Below, in pieces: positions 14,351 to 23,190 of a DNA stretch of 24,248 nucleotides (position 1 is its first letter; each line of letters begins with the position of its first letter). Source of the stretch: Verrucomicrobiota bacterium (GTDB taxonomy: Bacteria; Verrucomicrobiota; Verrucomicrobiia; Chthoniobacterales; UBA10450). The notes beneath the pieces are model-generated. The model had not been told where the DNA came from, made no database searches, and saw nothing but the letters and a program-made list of their open reading frames with translations. The position numbers were made by a program, and so were the translations under genes. Where the stretch lies: assembly GCA_003218815.1 (NCBI GenBank), contig QHON01000021.1:1-24248 (forward strand), read 5' to 3'.

Positions 14351-16816
14351 CTAACCACCTACGTAATTCGGATATCTTTCCCGTAGTTCCCGAGCCAGCC
14401 GGTCTGCTTCATCCGTTTTACCAGCGCGTTGATAGGCCGAGGCTGCCTTATTCAATGCGCGGGGAGTGATAGCTGGATCATCGTAGAGCAAAGCGACACT
14501 CGTGAAAACCTTGCCCGCATCATCGAAATTTCCGCGCTCCAATTGAACGTCCCCCGCCAGCAAACGCGCCTCAGCACTCACACGACCCTCCGGCTGCAGC
14601 GACATAATTTCTTCGGCAATCTTCTGCGCGTCGTCCACTTTGTGCGCGCCGATTTTCACCGCGCCGAGCGCGAGCAACACTTTCGCTTTTCCCGCCGGAT
14701 CTTTGGCGGTCTGCAAATATTTGCCAAACGCATCCTCGGCTTCAGGCAAGTTTTTCAGTTTCGTGGCGGCGTCTCCGAGATAAAACCAAAAGTCGGGCTT
14801 TACACTGCCACGATTGTCGATCTTTCCCAAAGCACTCAGGTATTTTTCGGCCGTTTCGTAATTTTTCTCGTTGAAATATTCAATCCCAAGCCATTCAAGA
14901 ACTTCTGGTGGCGGATTCACGTTCGGACTATTGACCATAAAATTGTTCACTTCTTTGGTCAGAGCAGGCCGATCTTTTAAATAAAACTGGGACAAGATCA
15001 GCCGAAGCGTCGCGAGATTATAGAATTGCTCTTTGTTGAGTTGACGCGCGGCGTTGAGCGCGGCCATCGCGGTTTTGTAGTCTTTGCCCTCAAACGCTGC
15101 CTTACCGATATAATATTGTGCCTGGGCTGCGACCGGACTCTTCGGGTATTCTTTCAGGAGCTGGCGAAACGTGTCGCTCATGCCCTTCGCATTCTCCTGT
15201 TGCCCGAGAATCAATGCTTTCATTTGCAACGCCGCCTCCCGCTCCCGCGCGCTGAGATATTTTGTAATGATGATGTCTAAATCGGACAGCGCCGCGTTGT
15301 AATTCTTATCTTGTTCGTAAGCCAAAGCGCGCTGAGCCAAAACCGCAGGCACCTGCGGGTTATCTGGAAATGTTTGTAGGTAATACGTGAAAGCTTCGAC
15401 AAGCGCGGAAGTATTCTTCGTCTGGACGTAACACAAGCCAAGTTTATAGGCCGATTCGGCGCGCAACTTTGGCGAAAGCTGGGAGGCGCGCAGCTCGGCA
15501 TAAATCGGCACCGCCTCCGTGTAATTTTGTTGTTTGTAGAGCGCTTCCGCCTTCAAGAGCTTCACTTGGTCCGCGCGCTCGCCGGTAGGATTCGTTTTGA
15601 GAAACTCCTCCACTTCCGCAAGAAGCGTGGATGGATCCGAGTTGTAGATGTTGATCAATCGCTGATAGGCCGCGTCTTTCGCCTCTTCTCGATCCGGATA
15701 TTTGGCGATAATCTGGCGATAAAGCTCTTCAGCTTTGTCGGCGTGATCAAGTTGCCGCTCGCTGTTTGCGGCGAGCAACATCACTTCAGCCTGGGCCGCC
15801 TCCGGAAGCTTTTCCTGCTCTTTCTTGTAATCAGTCAGCAGCTGCGCGTATTGACCCGATTGGTATTGCAATCGGCGCAACCCCACCTGCGCGATTGCCC
15901 GGAACTTTCCCGCTTCCGGAAGGCTTCGGCCCTTTTGCAGTAAGCCTGCGGCTCTATCGACCATTGCCTTGTCGATCTTGCCCTTATCCGCTTGCACAAG
16001 ATCGAGAGCGATCATGCCGGCGCGCACAGCCGCCTCCGCTTTTAAGGTCGGTTTTTGCGTTTCGTTTGAAAGAGCTTCGTATTGCTTCAGCGCATCGATT
16101 TTTCTGCCGCGTCCAACGAGAATGGACGCTGCCGTCAATCGCGCGTCCTCGCGATAGGGATTCGGATTTCCAGTCGCAGCAACCTCCTGATAAATATCGG
16201 AGGCTTCATCTTTGCGGCCGAGGATTTCGAGGCAACGCGCCTCGAAATACCGCGCGGAAAGCGCCACGGCTGATTCCTTTGATTTTGCGGCCGAACGGTG
16301 GAAGAGCGGAAGGGCGGCAGCATAATCCTTCTGCGTGAAAGCCATCTCGGCCAGTGCGTACGCAGCCGGTCCAGCAAATTCGCTGTCACCATAATCACTG
16401 AGGACTTTTTGGAAATTCGTACGAGCGTTTGATGGACGATTCAGATTCCGAGAGCATTCACCAAGCGAAAAATACGCGTTCGCCCGGCCGGAGCGGCCCG
16501 GGTAATCGTCCAGATATTTCTGATACTCCGGGACAGCGAGATCGTAGAGCTTGCGGGTAAAGAGCGCGTTCGCGTAGTCGAGTTGGCGGCGGTCAGGTGC
16601 TTCGGTATCCTGCGCTGCCGGTTCGGAAGGTTCCTCCGCTGAACGGCGAGGAACTGGCGTTGGCGGTTCCTCGAGCGGGAGAGCCCGCGCGACCGGCGGC
16701 TCATCTATCGGCCGAGCCCGACGCACTTCGGGCGGCGATTGAGCGAGGCCGGTATCCGCAGTCCAAAGCAGCATTGCCAATCCGAGAAGACCGGATGCGC
16801 TGCGCGTGATTTTCAT
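14351..16816 (-). CDS. Periplasmic tetratricopeptide-repeat protein
   Basis: The 821-aa exported protein starts with a signal peptide (MKITRSASGLLGLAMLLWTA, cleavage probably after GLAQ). A Pro/Arg/Glu-rich segment (about 28-70) follows, and then TPR repeats to the end, such as YDLAVPEYQKYLDDYPG and AYFSLGECSRNLNRPSNA. The ATG at 16816 overlaps the exbD-like stop (ATGA); an earlier ATG at 16861 lies inside exbD and would precede the signal peptide with a polar stretch, so it is rejected. The gene order ExbB-like, ExbD-like, TPR recalls Tol-Pal clusters with CpoB/YbgF or Ton motor clusters with TPR partners. Binding of envelope proteins is likely; a specific partner cannot be named. Confidence 0.85.
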   Translation of the reverse strand: MKITRSASGLLGLAMLLWTADTGLAQSPPEVRRARPIDEPPVARALPLEEPPTPVPRRSAEEPSEPAAQDTEAPDRRQLDYANALFTRKLYDLAVPEYQKYLDDYPGRSGRANAYFSLGECSRNLNRPSNARTNFQKVLSDYGDSEFAGPAAYALAEMAFTQKDYAAALPLFHRSAAKSKESAVALSARYFEARCLEILGRKDEASDIYQEVAATGNPNPYREDARLTAASILVGRGRKIDALKQYEALSNETQKPTLKAEAAVRAGMIALDLVQADKGKIDKAMVDRAAGLLQKGRSLPEAGKFRAIAQVGLRRLQYQSGQYAQLLTDYKKEQEKLPEAAQAEVMLLAANSERQLDHADKAEELYRQIIAKYPDREEAKDAAYQRLINIYNSDPSTLLAEVEEFLKTNPTGERADQVKLLKAEALYKQQNYTEAVPIYAELRASQLSPKLRAESAYKLGLCYVQTKNTSALVEAFTYYLQTFPDNPQVPAVLAQRALAYEQDKNYNAALSDLDIIITKYLSAREREAALQMKALILGQQENAKGMSDTFRQLLKEYPKSPVAAQAQYYIGKAAFEGKDYKTAMAALNAARQLNKEQFYNLATLRLILSQFYLKDRPALTKEVNNFMVNSPNVNPPPEVLEWLGIEYFNEKNYETAEKYLSALGKIDNRGSVKPDFWFYLGDAATKLKNLPEAEDAFGKYLQTAKDPAGKAKVLLALGAVKIGAHKVDDAQKIAEEIMSLQPEGRVSAEARLLAGDVQLERGNFDDAGKVFTSVALLYDDPAITPRALNKAASAYQRAGKTDEADRLARELRERYPNYVGG

Positions 16817-17220
16817 TTCGCTGTCGCGAAAGCTACATTCGTGATCCCGGCTTCGCTGCAAATATTTAAGACACCGATAATGTTTTTGTAAGCACCGGCC
16901 TCATCGCCTCGGATGACCACCGCCTGGTCGGCGTTGAGTTGAACTAGGCTTTTCAGCAATTCGCCCAATTCGGGGGAGCTCAGGGTGCGGCGGTTCACGA
17001 CGACGTTTCCGTCCGCTTTCACATTCACAACCACATCCCCAATCGGCGAAGCTTGCTCTTTCGCGGCCGAAGCCTTCGGCACTTTAACGTCAAGCTCGTT
17101 CTCATTTCGAGCCGCGTTCCAAGTCAACAGGAAAAAAATCAACAACAGCAACAAGACATCAACAAGCGGCGCCAGTTGAATACCGGGATGATGCAGAGGC
17201 GCATGGCCACGCAGATTCAT
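16813..17220 (-). CDS. exbD: ExbD/TolR-family biopolymer transport protein
   Basis: The 135-aa protein has one N-terminal membrane helix (LAPLVDVLLLLLIFFLLTW, about 17-35) carrying the proton-path Asp21 of the family, and a periplasmic ExbD/TolR domain ending in a beta strand (NVAFATAK). Together with the upstream ExbB/TolQ-like protein it should form a proton-driven motor that moves an outer-membrane or cell-wall partner. The gene is 51 bp after exbB and overlaps the TPR gene by four bases, so all three are probably one operon. ExbD versus TolR cannot be settled without a TonB, TolA or Pal gene, none of which is present. Confidence 0.9.
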   Translation of the reverse strand: MNLRGHAPLHHPGIQLAPLVDVLLLLLIFFLLTWNAARNENELDVKVPKASAAKEQASPIGDVVVNVKADGNVVVNRRTLSSPELGELLKSLVQLNADQAVVIRGDEAGAYKNIIGVLNICSEAGITNVAFATAK

Positions 17221-17271
17221 GTGATGTGAAAGGCGATGTCGATCTTGCGGATTGCCAGGGCGATGGCCCGT

Positions 17272-18039
17272 TTAAAGTTCGTCCTCGATCAGCACGGGCA
17301 TTCGCTCGCTTCGTTTGCCATATTGCAAAGAAAGCAAAGCCAAAACGTGGGTCGTGGCAGCTTCCAAATCTGAAATCAACTTTTGGGCCCGGCCGCGGAA
17401 AAAAGCGTAAAACATCATCGCCGGAATTCCGATAGCCAACCCAGCCGCGGTGTTGACGAGTGCCTGGCTAATCCCTCGCGAAAGAGCCACGTAACGCGCT
17501 GTCCCGAGATCGGAACCAAGCGCACCGAACGAATGGATAATTCCGAAGACCGTACCGAGCAGACCGAGCAGCGGCGCGATCATTCCGATATCGGCAAGAT
17601 AAATCACGCGGTTATTTAGACTGGCCGCGACTCGCGTTCCTTCCGTCTCAGCGATCTCGCGAACTTGCTGCAAATCCGCATTCGGATTTTTGGTTGTGAA
17701 ATCGAGGATCTTTTGCACGACCCGCGCGATGGCTTCCCCGTGGCGATTGGAAACAGCGAGCAACCCCAAATAATCCCGTTTGCGCAAAAGGGCATCGGCC
17801 GTGGCCATGTAACCACTCGAAACAACGGCGCCACGGCGGATCGTCATCAAATAAACGATCACGAGCATGACGGAAAAGATCGACAAGAGAACGAGCGGTA
17901 CCATTACCGGCCCGGCTTTGATAAGGGTGTCCATGATCGTCTCCGAGTGTGTATCAGGCACGAGAGGAGGCGTGGCTTCCTGTGCCAGCAAAGGAGTTGC
18001 GCCCGCCAGCAGGGCAAGCACCAGGGATGAAATCTTCAT
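17272..18039 (-). CDS. exbB: MotA/TolQ/ExbB-family proton channel protein
   Basis: Inner-membrane stator protein of 255 aa. It starts with a signal-peptide-like segment (MKISSLVLALLAGATPLLAQ), then a helix VMVPLVLLSIFSVMLVIVYL (about 44-63), a cytoplasmic region, and two helices around IGMIAPLLGLLGTVFGIIHSF and ALVNTAAGLAIGIPAMMFYAF. These carry the conserved TolQ/ExbB Gly-rich and Pro/Thr positions. An additional N-terminal signal sequence is seen in several ExbB relatives. The ATG at 18039 is preferred over one at 18090, since the extra residues are polar and would precede the signal. It heads the exbB-exbD-TPR operon. Confidence 0.9.
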   Translation of the reverse strand: MKISSLVLALLAGATPLLAQEATPPLVPDTHSETIMDTLIKAGPVMVPLVLLSIFSVMLVIVYLMTIRRGAVVSSGYMATADALLRKRDYLGLLAVSNRHGEAIARVVQKILDFTTKNPNADLQQVREIAETEGTRVAASLNNRVIYLADIGMIAPLLGLLGTVFGIIHSFGALGSDLGTARYVALSRGISQALVNTAAGLAIGIPAMMFYAFFRGRAQKLISDLEAATTHVLALLSLQYGKRSERMPVLIEDEL

Positions 18040-18054
18040 GCCAAGAATTTTGTT

Positions 18055-18082
18055 ACGATAAACGGAGCGTTGTTGGATGCAA
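18055..18082 (-). promoter_or_regulatory. Possible promoter of the exbB operon
   Basis: On the minus strand TTGCAT (18082-18077) and TATCGT (18060-18055) lie 16 bp apart, 15 bp before the exbB start. The match to -35/-10 consensus is partial, so this is tentative. It would separate the exbB operon from glgE, which ends 86 bp upstream of the exbB start. Confidence 0.25.
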
Positions 18083-18125
18083 ATACACAACTCAGAGACT
18101 AAACACAGACTGACTTACCGGGTTG

Positions 18126-20096
18126 CTAAACAAATTGATCGCCGCCGGCCCAGCGACGAACGCGGAAAATGTGGGCCGGTTGAATTTCCGGATCGAGCTC
18201 AACGTAATTTTGGCGACCTCGCCAGGTGTAGCGCGCGTCGCTGAGTAAATCGTGCATTTGATACAGGTCGCTCTCCATTTGCCCGAACTGGTCGATTGGC
18301 ACGTCGATATAAGAATTCTGTTTCCGATGCGGATCGAGATTCACAACAACGAGAACGATATTGTCGCGCGCAGGCGTCATTTTGCCGTAAAACAGGATCG
18401 CGTCATGGTCCGCGTGGTAAAACCGCAAGTTATCGTAAAAGTGGAGCGCGCGGTTTTCTTTCCGTATTTTGTTTAACCGCGTGATCCAATCCTTGATGTT
18501 TCCGGGCGCATCCCAATCGCGTTCTTTCCACTGATATTTTTCTGAATCGAGGTACTCCTCACGACCCGGTGGGGCCTCGTTCTCGCACAGCTCGTAGCCG
18601 CTGTAGATGCCGTACAGTGTTGAGAGCGTGGCGGCAAGGAGCACGCGAATCATAAACGCCGGCCGGCCGCCATCCTGAAGCACAAACGGTAAAATATCCG
18701 GCGTGTTTGGCCAAAGATTAGCGCGAAAATATTCGCTCATGTCGGTCTCCGTTAGCTCCGTGAAATATTCGATGAGCTCACGTTTCGAATTTCGCCACGT
18801 AAAATACGTGTAGCTCTGGTTGAAACCGGCTTTGGCCAAGGCCTTCATCATCTTGGGTCTGGTGAACGCTTCGGCGAGGAAGATCGCGTCCGGATATTTG
18901 GCGCGCACGCCCTCGATTAAGTATTCCCAGAACGCGACCGGTTTGGTGTGTGGGTTATCGACACGGAAGATCCGTACGCCGCGCTTGGCCCAAAAAAGGA
19001 CGATGCTCTTCATTTCTGCCCATAGCTCGCGCCAGTTTTCGCATCGAAAGTTCAATGGATAGATGTCTTCATATTTCTTCGGCGGGTTCTCGGCGTATTT
19101 TATGGTGCCGTCCGGGCGCTTGTAGAACCAATCTGGATGCTCTTTGACGTAAGGATGATCCGGTGAGCAGTTGATTGCGAAGTCGAGCGCGATTTCCATT
19201 CCGCGTTTTCGGACTTGCTTTTGAAGCCAGTCAAAATCGGCCAGCGTGCCGAGTGCGGGCTCGACTGCTTTGTGTCCGCCTGCTTCGCTGCCAATTGCCC
19301 ACGGCACACCCGGGCCATCAGGCTCGCACTCGATTGAATTATTGCGACCTTTGCGATTTGTATGCCCAATCGGGTGAATAGGTGGAAAATAAATGACATC
19401 GAAACCCATTGCCCTGGCGTCGTCGACCCGTGGCAAACAATCTCGAAACGTCGATCCACGGTCGCCGCGGCCTTGCGCGGAGCGCGGGAAAAATTCATAC
19501 CATGCCCCGGTTTGCGCCGCTGGACGATCGACAATGACGCGCGGAGCCGGTGCATATTGTGTCGCGCCGGCGCGGTCCGAGTAAGTCGCCATTAACATCT
19601 CGAGCTCTCCGGATTGTGCGATCTCGTTGATCTCGGTGTTACCGGCTCTGCAGATGCGCTTGGAGAGCTCCAGTAACCGCGCAGAATCCGTGCGATCGTG
19701 CGCCCGCTGCGAGGCTGCCTCGAGTAGAGCAGCGCCTTCCAGCGTTTCGCTCCGGAGTTCAGAGATGCCAGCCGTGAATTTCGCGGCGAACTCTCCTCTC
19801 CATCCGGAAAACCTATCCGTCCACGCCTCGATCGTGTATTCGTAAATCGCGCTGTCGTAAAGGGTGCAGACACCGCGCCAGCGGTCGTTATCGACGAACG
19901 CCATGGGCGTTTCCCGCCACTGTCTCTTGCCGAGAACACGCCACTTCAGGACAGCCGCAACTACATCATGCCCGTCTTTAAAAATGTCCGCTTCGACGAC
20001 GAGATCTTCGCCGATGATGCGTTTTATCGGGTAGCGACCGCCGTCGACCAGCGGCTGCAGATTTTCTATAACCGCAGAAGGAAAGGCCCGAAGCAT
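18126..20096 (-). CDS. glgE: Alpha-1,4-glucan:maltose-1-phosphate maltosyltransferase GlgE
   Basis: GH13_3 enzyme of 656 aa that adds maltose from maltose-1-phosphate to alpha-glucan chains, the elongation step of the trehalose-to-glycogen route. An N-terminal beta-sandwich (about 20-110) is followed by a helical segment, then the catalytic barrel with WYEFFPRS, FDVIYFPPIHPIGHTNRKG and DFAINCSPDHP. The nucleophile is Asp380 (FRVDNPHTKP) and the acid/base Glu409 (FLAEAFTRP); their spacing of 29 residues equals that in Streptomyces GlgE. Full length. Its usual partners TreS, Pep2/Mak and GlgB are not in the window. A SufR-like regulator lies 72 bp upstream on the same strand. Confidence 0.95.
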   Translation of the reverse strand: MLRAFPSAVIENLQPLVDGGRYPIKRIIGEDLVVEADIFKDGHDVVAAVLKWRVLGKRQWRETPMAFVDNDRWRGVCTLYDSAIYEYTIEAWTDRFSGWRGEFAAKFTAGISELRSETLEGAALLEAASQRAHDRTDSARLLELSKRICRAGNTEINEIAQSGELEMLMATYSDRAGATQYAPAPRVIVDRPAAQTGAWYEFFPRSAQGRGDRGSTFRDCLPRVDDARAMGFDVIYFPPIHPIGHTNRKGRNNSIECEPDGPGVPWAIGSEAGGHKAVEPALGTLADFDWLQKQVRKRGMEIALDFAINCSPDHPYVKEHPDWFYKRPDGTIKYAENPPKKYEDIYPLNFRCENWRELWAEMKSIVLFWAKRGVRIFRVDNPHTKPVAFWEYLIEGVRAKYPDAIFLAEAFTRPKMMKALAKAGFNQSYTYFTWRNSKRELIEYFTELTETDMSEYFRANLWPNTPDILPFVLQDGGRPAFMIRVLLAATLSTLYGIYSGYELCENEAPPGREEYLDSEKYQWKERDWDAPGNIKDWITRLNKIRKENRALHFYDNLRFYHADHDAILFYGKMTPARDNIVLVVVNLDPHRKQNSYIDVPIDQFGQMESDLYQMHDLLSDARYTWRGRQNYVELDPEIQPAHIFRVRRWAGGDQFV

Positions 20097-20168
20097 GGGC
20101 CATGAATCAACCGAAATTCGCTGGAAGCGAAAGGAGAAATCTCGGCGATGGAGAGATAAGCAGAGCTA

Positions 20169-20807
20169 TTACAATGCGAAATAAAACGCGCACTCGTACA
20201 GACCGGAATTGCGAATCATCTCACGGCGCACGCGGGTGCCGAGAAGAACCTCGAACATATCCTGCTCAAGTCGGCCAATGATAGGATACTGCTCGAGCAA
20301 ATTCATGATCGGCGAGTGGCATTCGAGAATCTGGGGGCCGCCCCCTTGGCCGGTGGTGAACTGGGCCATGTAGCCCTCGCCGTCGCGCACCCGGGCAAGC
20401 CATTTAGCGCGTTCAGCAACTGTTTCTCCTTTTACCTTCGTCTTGAGGGCGGCAGTCTTTTTTTCGAAAACGTTGTAAAGGAGTTTCTCCGGCACATTCG
20501 GCCCATAAATTTCCTGAGCCGATTTTAATAGCTCAATGGTGAATTGATTGCTATCCGCCTGAAAAAGATCATGGCTACGGCGCGTAAGCCGGTAAACCAT
20601 TTCCGGGCGACCCATTTTTTGCGGTCGGCGCCAGGTATCCAGGTAGCCATCGCGCTGAAGCGTGAGGCAATGCTGTTTGATACCCATGTAGCTCATCTTC
20701 ATTCTTTCAACCAGCTCGTTAACAGACATGCCTCTGGTCCGCTTGAGCGAGTTAAGGATTTCCAGCCGCTGGGTGCGGCCAATTTCTGCGATTAAACGTT
20801 GGTTCAT
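20169..20807 (-). CDS. SufR-like helix-turn-helix transcriptional regulator
   Basis: The 212-aa protein has an N-terminal ArsR/DeoR-type winged helix (RTQRLEILNSLKRTRGMSVNEL, recognition helix near 39-51, wing RRPQKMGRPEMVYRLT). A C-terminal part resembles SufR, ending ILECHSPIMNLLEQYP and LYECAFYFAL. SufR binds a [4Fe-4S] cluster with three cysteines; here Cys163 and Cys206 match the outer two, while the middle one is replaced (YPIIGRLEQ has Gly). It could bind a different or more labile cluster, or another ligand. It lies between ygfZ (162 bp upstream) and glgE (72 bp downstream), all on one strand. Its targets cannot be read from the sequence. Call secure at HTH level, moderate for SufR-like. 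Confidence 0.78.
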   Translation of the reverse strand: MNQRLIAEIGRTQRLEILNSLKRTRGMSVNELVERMKMSYMGIKQHCLTLQRDGYLDTWRRPQKMGRPEMVYRLTRRSHDLFQADSNQFTIELLKSAQEIYGPNVPEKLLYNVFEKKTAALKTKVKGETVAERAKWLARVRDGEGYMAQFTTGQGGGPQILECHSPIMNLLEQYPIIGRLEQDMFEVLLGTRVRREMIRNSGLYECAFYFAL

Positions 20808-20969
20808 GGCCTGATAAAAACTGAACTGCGGACTTTACACGTTGCGATCTTTAAAACGCAAGGACTAAAATTTACGCAACTGCCGAAAGCAAAAGAAATT
20901 ACAAACGCCACGAATATCTCGCCTTTGGAGCGGATGAAAAGGCGCGCATTTTTGGCTGATCGCGCTGCC

Positions 20970-21893
20970 TTAGACAAATGGAAGCGGAACCACCTCGGCG
21001 TGAATCGGAACCTGCGCACCCGAGTCCTCATCTCCGACGACGGCGTCCAGAGTAGTGCCAGAAATGTTGAAGCCTCGTTTGACAAACCCGAGCGCGATTT
21101 CTTTCCCAAGTCTCTCGCTCCGCGTTGCGCTCGTAATCCAGCCCACCTGTCTGCCGTTCGCCGAAGTGCTAGCGAGTTTCATACCCGCCCGAAGCGGCGT
21201 ATCGTGCAACGAAATTAGCCCGCACAATCGCTTGTTTGTCTGGCCGGACATCTTGATTCGCGAGATTACTTCCTGACCGATGTAGCAACCCTTCTCATAG
21301 TCGATCGTGTGCTCTTCCAGGTTCGCCTCGACGGGAATGATTTCTTCCGTCAGCTCGCGCCCCCACCGGGGAATACCGTGTTCAATGCGAAGAATCTCCG
21401 CGGAAGCGCCGTCGAAAAAGCGAAACATTGACGACAATTGTTGTGAAACAGCATCATGGAACTCCGAATCGGCCCAGATGTCCCAACCTGTTTCGGCGAA
21501 CCGGCGGGTGGATAGGATGCGCTGGCAATCGGCTACATCTGGCGCCGCTCCCGACAATACATGAAAAATCGAGAATCGATCTGTGACGTCATCGATCTGA
21601 ACATCGTCCGCGATTATGTAGCGCTCGATCCTCGCGGGGAGTGCTTTTCGAAGGTCGGGATCAGCATCGACCCAAAAACAATCAGACGCGGCGGAAAGGA
21701 AAATATCCGCGGTAAGTTTGCCCTTCGCATTGAGCACGCACGCTTCAGTAGCTACGGATTCGGTCGCCTTGCGCACATCGTTCGTAATTTGTCCGTTCAG
21801 GAAACGGACACGGTCGTTCCCCGTGATGCGAAGCTTTGTGCGTCCGGAGAAATCAAAAAACACGCCTTCACCGGTTTGACGGGCCGACGTCAT
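20970..21893 (-). CDS. ygfZ: YgfZ/GcvT-fold folate-binding protein
   Basis: The 307-aa protein has the aminomethyltransferase-like fold and the YgfZ signature KGCYIGQE at 201-208, including Cys203. In E. coli, YgfZ uses folate to support maturation or repair of certain Fe-S enzymes. N-terminal RVRFLNGQITNDV (28-40) is a family hallmark. The protein is not a GcvT enzyme, being shorter and carrying the YgfZ motif. The start codon overlaps the stop of the upstream dehydrogenase gene by four bases, implying coupling. It shares an Fe-S theme with the downstream SufR-like regulator and the erpA-like gene elsewhere in the window. Confidence 0.93.
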   Translation of the reverse strand: MTSARQTGEGVFFDFSGRTKLRITGNDRVRFLNGQITNDVRKATESVATEACVLNAKGKLTADIFLSAASDCFWVDADPDLRKALPARIERYIIADDVQIDDVTDRFSIFHVLSGAAPDVADCQRILSTRRFAETGWDIWADSEFHDAVSQQLSSMFRFFDGASAEILRIEHGIPRWGRELTEEIIPVEANLEEHTIDYEKGCYIGQEVISRIKMSGQTNKRLCGLISLHDTPLRAGMKLASTSANGRQVGWITSATRSERLGKEIALGFVKRGFNISGTTLDAVVGDEDSGAQVPIHAEVVPLPFV

Positions 21894-23008
21894 GCTCCTT
21901 TAGACGAGATAGGCTGTTTCAATAATTGTTTCCCGCGGCGCAGTAACCGGATAAAAAAGCCGGCACGCGGTCGTGTGGCTTCTTTGGTCTCTTCGCCGAA
22001 TGGAGCCGGTTCTGCGCTAACGGTGCGCTCACTTTCCTGTTCAGATTCTGGCTCTTCAAAATCAGCTAAGATGGGCTCCAACGCTGGAGGGATTGCATCC
22101 GGATCCGTTTGCGCATTATCGCTTGCTGCCTCCGCATTTTTCTGACCGACGGGCGGAATTTCGGGCAAATATTTTCGCGCAACCGCAGAGAAATCGTCAT
22201 CGCCGTGTCCCAACTGGAGTTGCTCGACAAGCCGGTCCCGTGCAGCGGACGTCACTCCGAGTTCAAGATGATGGGATGAGCCAATCTGATTGGCGATCTC
22301 CATGTCTTTCAGCATGTGCTTTACGGAAAAATGTGGCTCAAAATTCGCTTCAGTCATCTTAGGCATTTTCATCGCCAGAGTCGTGGAATGACTCGCGTTG
22401 ACTTGCATTGCTTCGACGAACTTTTGCAGAGGCACGCCCAAAGCTTGGATCAACCCCAAAGCTTCCGCCGCGGCTTGCACGCTCGCCGCGGTGACCATAT
22501 TTGTTGCGATTTTGATTGCACTCGCCTGACCGATCTCGCCGGTTTCAATAATCTCCTTGCTGCTCGCTTCAAGAATGGGACGCGCTTCCCGCAGCGCCGC
22601 ATCATTCCCCGCGACGTAGTAAACCAATTCGCCTTTTTCCGCCGCGAGCTTACTGCCGGTGAATGGCGCTTCCACAAACCGTCCGCCGCGATGTTCGACC
22701 ATTTCCGCCGCGGCGCGCATTGAATCCGGAGCAACAGTGGAATGCGCAATTACGATGTGCCGTGAGGTAAGCTTTTCGGTAAGACGCCGCACGGTCTCCA
22801 GCAAAGCCCTATCATCAGAGACAAAAATCTCCAGGCAATCGCAGGTTTCGGCCAGTTCGCCCGGCGAACCGATAAAATTTGGAACACGACGCGGAGTTCG
22901 ATTCCAGACAAACACCTGAAACCCTTTCTGGCGCAGATTAGCGGTCACGCCACGGCCGATAATGCCGAGGCCGATCACTCCAATAATTTTTCGAGCAGGA
23001 TGGGACAT
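21890..23008 (-). CDS. Beta-hydroxyacid dehydrogenase (3-hydroxyisobutyrate dehydrogenase-like)
   Basis: NAD(P)-dependent oxidoreductase of 372 aa. The Rossmann motif GVIGLGIIGRGV is at 10-21. The substrate-binding motif is EAPFTGSK (113-120) in place of the common DAPVSGG, and the catalytic lysine is Lys166 in GQASAIKIATNM with Asn170. The C-terminal helical domain is complete by about residue 285. An unusual tail of about 85 residues follows: acidic and Pro/Glu-rich, then basic (FFIRLLRRGKQLLKQ). WNRT after the second strand suggests NADPH, with relatives acting on succinic semialdehyde or glyoxylate; the substrate is not determined. Overlaps ygfZ by four bases. Confidence 0.88.
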   Translation of the reverse strand: MSHPARKIIGVIGLGIIGRGVTANLRQKGFQVFVWNRTPRRVPNFIGSPGELAETCDCLEIFVSDDRALLETVRRLTEKLTSRHIVIAHSTVAPDSMRAAAEMVEHRGGRFVEAPFTGSKLAAEKGELVYYVAGNDAALREARPILEASSKEIIETGEIGQASAIKIATNMVTAASVQAAAEALGLIQALGVPLQKFVEAMQVNASHSTTLAMKMPKMTEANFEPHFSVKHMLKDMEIANQIGSSHHLELGVTSAARDRLVEQLQLGHGDDDFSAVARKYLPEIPPVGQKNAEAASDNAQTDPDAIPPALEPILADFEEPESEQESERTVSAEPAPFGEETKEATRPRAGFFIRLLRRGKQLLKQPISSKGA

Positions 23009-23190
23009 GTCGCCGTTACGCGCTCCGAATCTGGAATTCGCGCACGATCAAAGTGCGGGCAAAAACGCAGCCAGGCAATTGAGAAGTTCGCGAATTTCCG
23101 AAGCGCCTCTAGAGCCGATTGCTTACGAATTCCGCGCGACCCAAAAGATCCGCAGTCAGGCTTTGCAAAATCGCCCGGCGTTTTTCATTC

